DNA of 64,000 nucleotides, taken from Otis tarda. Taxonomy: Eukaryota; Chordata; Aves; Otidiformes; Otididae. Under the pieces are notes generated by a model. The model saw only the letters and a program-made list of their open reading frames with translations. It ran no database searches and had not been told where the DNA came from. The stretch spans positions 64,185,001-64,249,000 of the forward strand of contig CM048552.1 of assembly GCA_026413225.1 (NCBI GenBank), read 5' to 3'. The position numbers and the translations under genes are program-made. Shown here piece by piece: positions 58,201-64,000 of this stretch. Every line of letters starts with the position of its first letter. Positions within the stretch are counted from its first letter, which is position 1.

Positions 58201-61200
58201 CTGAGTGCAACATGCAGGGAAGAGAAAAATTTGGAACTTTTTTCTAAAAATCCTGCCTTTATGATGGTTGAAGTGCTTACGAGCAGTTTCTTCCACACAT
58301 GAAAAAAGAGGACTGTGTTGCAACTCTGCTGAGAGACACGTTCTCAAGAAAATTCTGTTGAATCACACTTGGCAAATATTTTATTCACTGAGAAATGCAG
58401 TTATGAGATGTAGCTATACATAAACGTAGGTTGAGTTAAAAAGTTTATGGAGAAGCTGCTGCCCATGCAAGGGAGAAGAGAGCAGTAAGGCTACTTTATA
58501 TTGTACTGCCTTGCCCTTTTCTAGTAGCCTTATGAATAAGGTATTTAGTGAGAGAGTCCTGATTCACATCCCCTCCCTGTTGGATTGGAAGCCTCGGATA
58601 TCTGAGTGCTGTAAATACTGTCCTACAAGGCACTTTATAGTGGTAGCCTCTCCACATCTCCTGTGAAAGCTAATCATGTGGTGTAAAATACTTAAATATT
58701 CACTAGGGCATAATAGTCTTACCTTGCAGGAAAATGCCTTTGATGCCATTAGAAATATCTTCAGTATGAGACAAATTCTCTATATGGGTGATTGAGATAC
58801 CCACCTGATAAATCTTTGAGATGTAGCTAGAGCTGTCTTGAAGAGTAGGGAACAGCAATCAAAACCTCAGCTATCAATCACAGTCTGGATCTGAAGACAG
58901 ATCTTCTAAGCTTTAAATCTTTGTTTTGAAATCAATATAAAATTCAACCAAAAAAACTCCATAACCATAAAATATTTTTCTTTTTCTTTTAATTTCTGAT
59001 GGTCAATTAGCACTAAGTTTGTGTGACTAATTGATTGTTCAAAGTCCCAAAGGGCTGGTTCTCAAAGAGCTTCAGCAAGAGTCTGGTTGTGTGATATAAG
59101 GTCCAAAACTGAAAACCACTCTAGTTTGGAGAGAAGTGGGAAAATATATTTTCTGGAAACAATCAACTAGTAGATCAACAACAAATCAGCTGTTCTCAGC
59201 CTGATTTGTTTTCTTTTTACTTCTAGTTATTATTGCATTTAGATATATGACATAGATATAGCTTTTAAAAATTACCTTATTTATATGTTAATAAGAAGTC
59301 AGTTTGAATAAAGCCTGCCTTCCAGCAGTAGTTCAGCCTCCTCCAGGGCTGTAGCCTCCCTTTGGAGGTTAAAATTGACAACTTCTTTCTTCCTAAATGC
59401 AGTCTTATTTTTGTGGCATCTACTGGCTTATTCGGTGATACTGTGATGATACAGTATGTCATAAGTATGTCTCTTGTCACACAAGTCTGTTCAGAATCTG
59501 AACTTTATTTAAAAAAAAAAAAAATTTTTTTTTAAAAAAAAAGCTCTTTGGCCATTGTGGTTTGGAAAGGCAGCTCTGAGGAAAGTTTTTCATGTGTGAC
59601 CTGTTGCATTTTTATTCACCTGAATCTTGAGTAAACTGAAAAATAGTCCTTGAATCATTTTATTATTCTCACCTGGTGATTAACTCTCTACACCAAAGAC
59701 AATGACATTAAATTCCAACATGTTTAACACTTTTTTTTTTTTTTTCCTCTTTAAGTGTCCAGTTGTCCTGTTTGGACCCCCAGGATAACCATGGGTCCGG
59801 TTTTCCCTTAGTAAGCTGACAAAATCTCCAGTTATCTCCCTGAGAATTTGTGTCTCCTACTTGCACAGTGATATAGAGATCGCTGGCAGATAGAAAATGA
59901 AGACTATGAGAACAGTGTGAAAAATGTGTTTTCCTGTCCACATTTTAGCAAGAGTTTCAATTTTGCATTGCAAATTTTGTATTACTGTTACTCAATTAAT
60001 TTTCAGTTCTCTCATTCAGTGAGTCTGTTAAATATTTAATATTATAAATAACTCCTCCTTTAAATTTTTTTCCTTGTGTTCTTGCTTAATGTTATCCAAA
60101 TGCTAGAAGTTATTCTTTGTTACAGAAACATAGATGGAATAGGATATGTGTCTGGTTTTGGTAGGATGTGGCTTCCCTTAGGAACTTTCACCTTCCAGTG
60201 GTTTGGTGAATGCTGTCTTCCAGTTTGGAGAGAGGACTTTGTTTATTTTTTGTTTAAAAAGAGTTATTTTAATGGTCTTAAGAGAACTTTGTGACTTGAA
60301 GCAGCCATAAGGTGCAGAATGACTCTTAAGGAGATTCTCTTTAAAAACATGCGTACAAGAATAAAGGAACAAAGTGGATGGGAGACATCATCTGGGATTA
60401 GAGAAGATGAGACTTGGAGGGGTAATTCAAAGAACAGGATGAAGTGGTGACCATCAAATTACAGCTGGAATGTCAGGTAACAAGAATTTTAAATTTGAAT
60501 GGAGTTTCTTCACTTTTTCTAATACCTTCCAGCACATGAGGATGATAACAGAGAAGGCTAATCAGTCATTCCCACCCTCCTTGGGTAGATTAAAACAGGC
60601 GTTTAAAAACTGAATGTATTTTGACCTGTTGTATGGCTGGAAGGTAGCTGTGGCACAGTGTCCTTTGAATAGTACTCCTACAGTGGCATGCAGGCTTATT
60701 CTGCAGCTACCAAAATTTTGCTACAAGTATGCAGCTCTGTGTTGACTTCCAAGATGGAAAGATTTTATGGAATATGGGAAAAGAACTCAACAGTCTAAGA
60801 ACCAAAAAGACTGCTCTGAAGTCTTACCTCTTATGTACTGTACAACTTCATCCTCTGCTGTCTGCATCAAATGATATAGCTACAATATTCTTTGACATTT
60901 TTTACCTTAGATAGAAATATGAAACTTATTGCAGATAAGGTAAGTAACCAGAGCAGGGGCAGCTCGGTCTTCCTGGCCATATTTGCAAGTGGGATTTTCT
61001 GTGTAGGATGGTTTTACTTGTTAAGGTGCAAGAGTTTTCTCTGAAGAACGTTATCTCCATCACACTTTTTTTTTTTTATAATTACAAGCAAATTGTTTCC
61101 TGTCTCTGTATCTCAGCTGCTGTTCTGCCAAATGAAGGGTCATTGCACTTTCTTCCCATCTTCTTTGTTTCTAGGACTTACTGCTATGGATGGAGACACC

Positions 61201-61473
61201 ACTTTGAGGTGCTGTCACACCATCAGTGTCTGACAAGTGCTTCACCACAGCTGTTGAAAGGTGTTGTTGGTTAAGAGCACTAATACGGTCATAGTGAACA
61301 TTGGCCAGGCTCCCATATCTGAAAAGGGAGCAGCACTGCATCCCAACTAATTTTTTGCTGCCATTAGATGCCACGGTGAATGTCCTTTTGTGAATTTAAG
61401 ATAGAGCCCATCCTGAGTGGTTGTTAAATAGCTCTGCAATAAGAGAGGCAGTTCTTAAAGCCCTAGCTAAGTA

Positions 61474-61792
61474 GGAGGGGCTGTGAAGTACCTGAAAGGA
61501 GGTTGTAGTGAGGTGAGTGTTGCTTTTTTTTTCCCTGAGGAACAAGTGATAGGATGAGAGGAAATGGGAAGGTTTAGATTGGATATTAGGAAAAATGTCT
61601 TCACCAAAAGGATTGCCAAACATTGGAACAGGCTGCCCAGACTGAGTCACCATCCCTGGAGGTTTTTAAAAGATGTGTAGATGTGGTGCTTAGGGGCATG
61701 GTTTAGTGGTGGACTTGGCAGTGTTAGGTTTATGGTTGGGCTCGATAATCTTAAAGGTCTTTTCCAACCTAAGTGATTCTATAATTCTATGA
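61474..61792 (+). mobile_element. CR1 LINE 3' fragment, sense orientation
   Basis: From about 61,474 the sequence follows CR1: GGGGCTGTGAAGTACCTGAA, GGTTGTAGTGAGGTGAGTG, GATAGGATGAGAGGAAATGG, GGTTTAGATTGGATATTAGG, ATTGGAACAGGCTGCCCAG, then TTTTCCAACCTAAGTGATTC and the terminal TATAATTCTATGA. It is plus-oriented and 5'-truncated, with a few internal gaps compared with the family. The terminal octamers mark the element's true 3' end. The C-terminal coding part is degraded. Confidence 0.95.
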
Positions 61793-62695
61793 ATATCAAT
61801 TGCAGAAGATGAGGTCTGGGCTCTTCTCTTTCTTTGCTGACTGGTATCATACTGGAGGACACATATGCCTCAGAGATGGCATTTGCTTTCTGACTGGCAA
61901 AGAAAAGATAACATGCCATGCAACTGCTGTCCTCTGCTCACTAACTGCTTTTGGAGGAGAATGATTTAAAAACACATTATAGCCCTATGTTACAATATGG
62001 CTGAAACAGAAATTTAATTTGCATGTCACATTTGTTTTGGTTGAATTAATTTTTTCCTCATTCATTTTTGCACAGATATCCCAAATGCCCTGAGATTTGT
62101 CACTTGAATCAAGGAGATAATTTCCCTGGAAAAAAAACCAAACCGAAACAAAACAAAAGTAGTCCCTCAAAAAAACTAATAGAGGGCATAGGTGAGAGGC
62201 CATGTGCTTTCAACTTAAATAGGTTTCTGATTGCATTGCATATTTTGGAATGCCATCTGAATAGACAGACAGCAAAGGAGACAGTCATAATGAGTAAATG
62301 GAATAAAATGGGCCATTTTCTTTAGCAGTATAGAGTATTTCCCAGGATCTGATTGGAGGGAGAAAAAAAAGTCTCCAACCTGACAGTCACCTCAGGCAAA
62401 TCAAAACTTAAGTATTTGATAGAATTTGATTACTTTCAAGGAAAGGTAGTTATCAAGGATAAAGGGGTTCTGCTGTGCCTTGCAACTTTCCCTCGACAAT
62501 GGGCTGAGGCATTGGGAGCTGCACAGTGCCTCCTCTGCTTGGAGGAGTCTAGCCGCCCTGCTCAAAGCCTGGAACCATGGAGGCATGAGATCCAAGAAAG
62601 CAGAGCAAGCTGCGAGCTGATGCTGGATAATAAAATCATCCCCCCTTCACGTAATTGTTTTTATTATGGGTTTCTCAGTATTTTTTGGAAGGGAG
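61793..62695 (+). other. Unannotated stretch between CR1 and MIR
   Basis: A plus-strand open frame of 122 codons (62,353-62,721) occupies part of this stretch but has no ATG at its start, matches no family I know and runs into the antisense MIR. I see no splice-supported exon or other repeat. Confidence 0.4.
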
Positions 62696-62777
62696 CAAGT
62701 GCTATTATCCCTGCTTTGTAGATGGAGAAGTGAGGACAGTGACAGATGCTGTGATTTGCCTATTGCCATTGAGCTGA
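62696..62777 (-). mobile_element. Probable MIR SINE fragment, antisense
   Basis: The plus strand reads GCTATTATCCCTGCTTTGTAG, then ATGGAGAAGTGAGGACAGTG, then a GATTTGCCTATTGCCATTGAGCTG-like stretch. This fits the reverse complement of the MIR core ('attatccccattttacagatgaggaaactgaggcacagag...aacttgcccaaggtcacacagctag'). Divergence is high but the order and spacing hold. Confidence 0.6.
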
Positions 62778-64000
62778 AAATGTCCTCATTGGGGCAGAGA
62801 AAGAAGAAGAAGAAAATGAGAACACAGTGGAGGCATCTGCCTGGCTTGTACGGTACAGATGTTCATTATGAAAATCACGTCACAGCTTAAACAGCTCTGA
62901 AATCACGATGCGTTCACAATAACGGTATGACCACTGGGGCTGTGGTGACATCAGTGTATACCCGCACACAGTTTTTTTCCTCGTAGTAGTATAATCTTTG
63001 GCTGTGGACTTAATTACAAAATTAATGATATTCATTGATGGCTCCTGTTTTTTTTTTCTGACTATGATACCCATGGGACATTGTTACAACTGCTGCAGTC
63101 AAGAAAATGAGGCTTCATAAATTTATTCTGTTTCAGTAAATGAATTTATGGTAGTGAAGAAAACTTTCTCTTGTCCAGACAGGGACAATGAGAGACTCTT
63201 TTCTGCCCTCTGTTTAGCAAGTGTATGGGAATATGCCACTCCTTAGTGTAACACTTTCAAAAGGTACCCAGATTCATCTCTGGTAAATGAAAACACATTA
63301 GCTAGCCAAATACATGCCAGCTGTACTCATTACACCAGAACACTCTGTATTACAGTGTTTATTTGCCCTTTTCTGGTTGTAGTGTCATAGTGTCTGAGTA
63401 GTAGGGACCTGGACGCTTGTCAGAGGCATTGCAAAACCATGAAAAAAAATACTTTGTGTCATAATAATCTCAGACAACCAGAAGAATATTAGGTAGAGTA
63501 ATGACACTAGCCAGTTTGGAGTGGGAGAGGAGGCAGAAAGAATAACTGTAGTAAGAGCTTGTTTTCCCCCAGGGAGGCATGCTTTGTCCCTCTGCCATTA
63601 TCAAGTAATTACATTTTTTGCACATTGGGGGACTGGTGAAGATGGAGTCCAAAGAGGAGGGGGCGAGGGGGTGGGGGGTGGGGAGGAAGAGAGAGAGGGA
63701 AAGGGAGGATGTACCGGTAGTTGTGGCTGGGGAAACTCATGACCTGGATGCTCCTGTGAGTCTCCTGTGGTCTTCCTGGTGGATTGTTGGCTGGTCAAAT
63801 CCAGGACTGTTTAATCTCATCTTCAGTCTTGGAGAAATGGAAGTGTAAAGAACCCCAGTGTGACTTTGTAGACAGTGATGCAGCAGCTGTGATCATTGTG
63901 GGAAGAGCAAAGAGGGAAAAAAATGACAGTAACAGAGGTGGCTTAAAATGTATTTTTCAGTTAGAATCTGGAAATACAGCAGAATGAACTGAAATATCAG
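62778..64000 (+). other. Window end; no recognisable exon
   Basis: No exon was recognised. The stretch contains a strongly G-rich tract (63,659-63,683) followed by GA-rich DNA. A partial CTCF-like word on the minus strand (reverse complement of TCTGCCCTCTGTTTA, about 63,204-63,218) has about three mismatches. Confidence 0.4.
63659..63683 (+). other. G-quadruplex-forming tract
   Basis: Four G-runs of 5, 5, 6 and 4 bases are separated by loops CGA, T and T. This satisfies the standard G-quadruplex pattern with very short loops, which are known to favour stable structures. On the transcribed-sense reading of the putative intron it would also form in RNA. A purine-rich GA tail follows to about 63,708. 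Confidence 0.8.

Larger units (their letters stand above)
48498..61473 (+). other. Putative first intron, distal part; no recognisable exon
   Basis: No coding exon was recognised in about 13 kb. It holds a G-rich patch (about 49,389-49,418), a T12/A12 inverted homopolymer pair (50,917-50,940), a nested hairpin (53,214-53,250), a 16-bp palindrome TATAGGTATACCTATA (54,520-54,535), a near-consensus CTCF motif (55,247-55,260), and an A/T/A homopolymer block (59,511-59,542). TAATTAAT and GATA words cluster just after the CTCF motif. Confidence 0.4.

Noticed and set aside
62353-62721. 122-codon plus-strand frame
   Set aside because: It has no ATG start, runs into an antisense MIR and has no recognisable domain; consistent with chance.
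1-64000. tRNA, rRNA, CRISPR arrays, operons, telomeric repeats
   Set aside because: I looked for cloverleaf-type B boxes with A boxes, regularly spaced direct repeats, ribosomal words and TTAGGG arrays and found none that hold up.

Overview
The window looks like bird nuclear DNA. It holds five fragments of CR1 LINEs, the dominant avian retroposon. Their 3' tails end in the CR1-type TTCTATGA / TCATAGAA octamers, and one keeps the readable C-terminus of the CR1 ORF2 protein. Outside one CpG island the base composition is AT-rich and CpG-poor. Interspersed repeats are sparse, and four faint stretches resemble MIR or related ancient SINE tails. I see no bacterial-style gene organisation, tRNA, rRNA or CRISPR array. 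The exact species cannot be told; the CR1 sequence style suggests a neoavian bird, but that is inference.

Positions 1 to about 21,100 read as intergenic DNA: no recognisable exons, one good MIR, one CR1, weak MIR-like pieces, microsatellites and several inverted repeats. The only clear gene-related landmark is a CpG island at about 21,120-22,345. It contains a canonical TATA box (21,541-21,548). Downstream lies a probable noncoding first exon (about 21,571-21,778) with no ATG and a long pyrimidine tract, then a GTAAGT splice donor at 21,779-21,784. This fits a plus-strand, TATA-containing, CpG-island gene with an untranslated first exon. I cannot name the gene from this exon alone.

From about 21,779 to the window end (about 42 kb) I find no coding exon I can recognise. 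The simplest reading is a long first intron, carrying four CR1 copies, a MIR-like fragment, simple repeats, hairpin-forming AT-rich blocks and several motif clusters that may be regulatory (a near-perfect CTCF motif at 55,247, paired CACGTG boxes at 39,293-39,319, a homeodomain/octamer-rich block near 29.0 kb). Nearly all open reading frames here are of the length and composition expected by chance.

I found no convincing new biological system. The points most worth a second look are the promoter and first exon, the CTCF motif, the tandem E-box repeat, the hairpin-rich AT block at 31.56-31.79 kb, the perfect 15-bp-stem hairpin at 3,434, and a minus-strand lysine-rich reading frame at 47.4-47.8 kb with an in-frame 78-nt segment bounded by splice-like signals.
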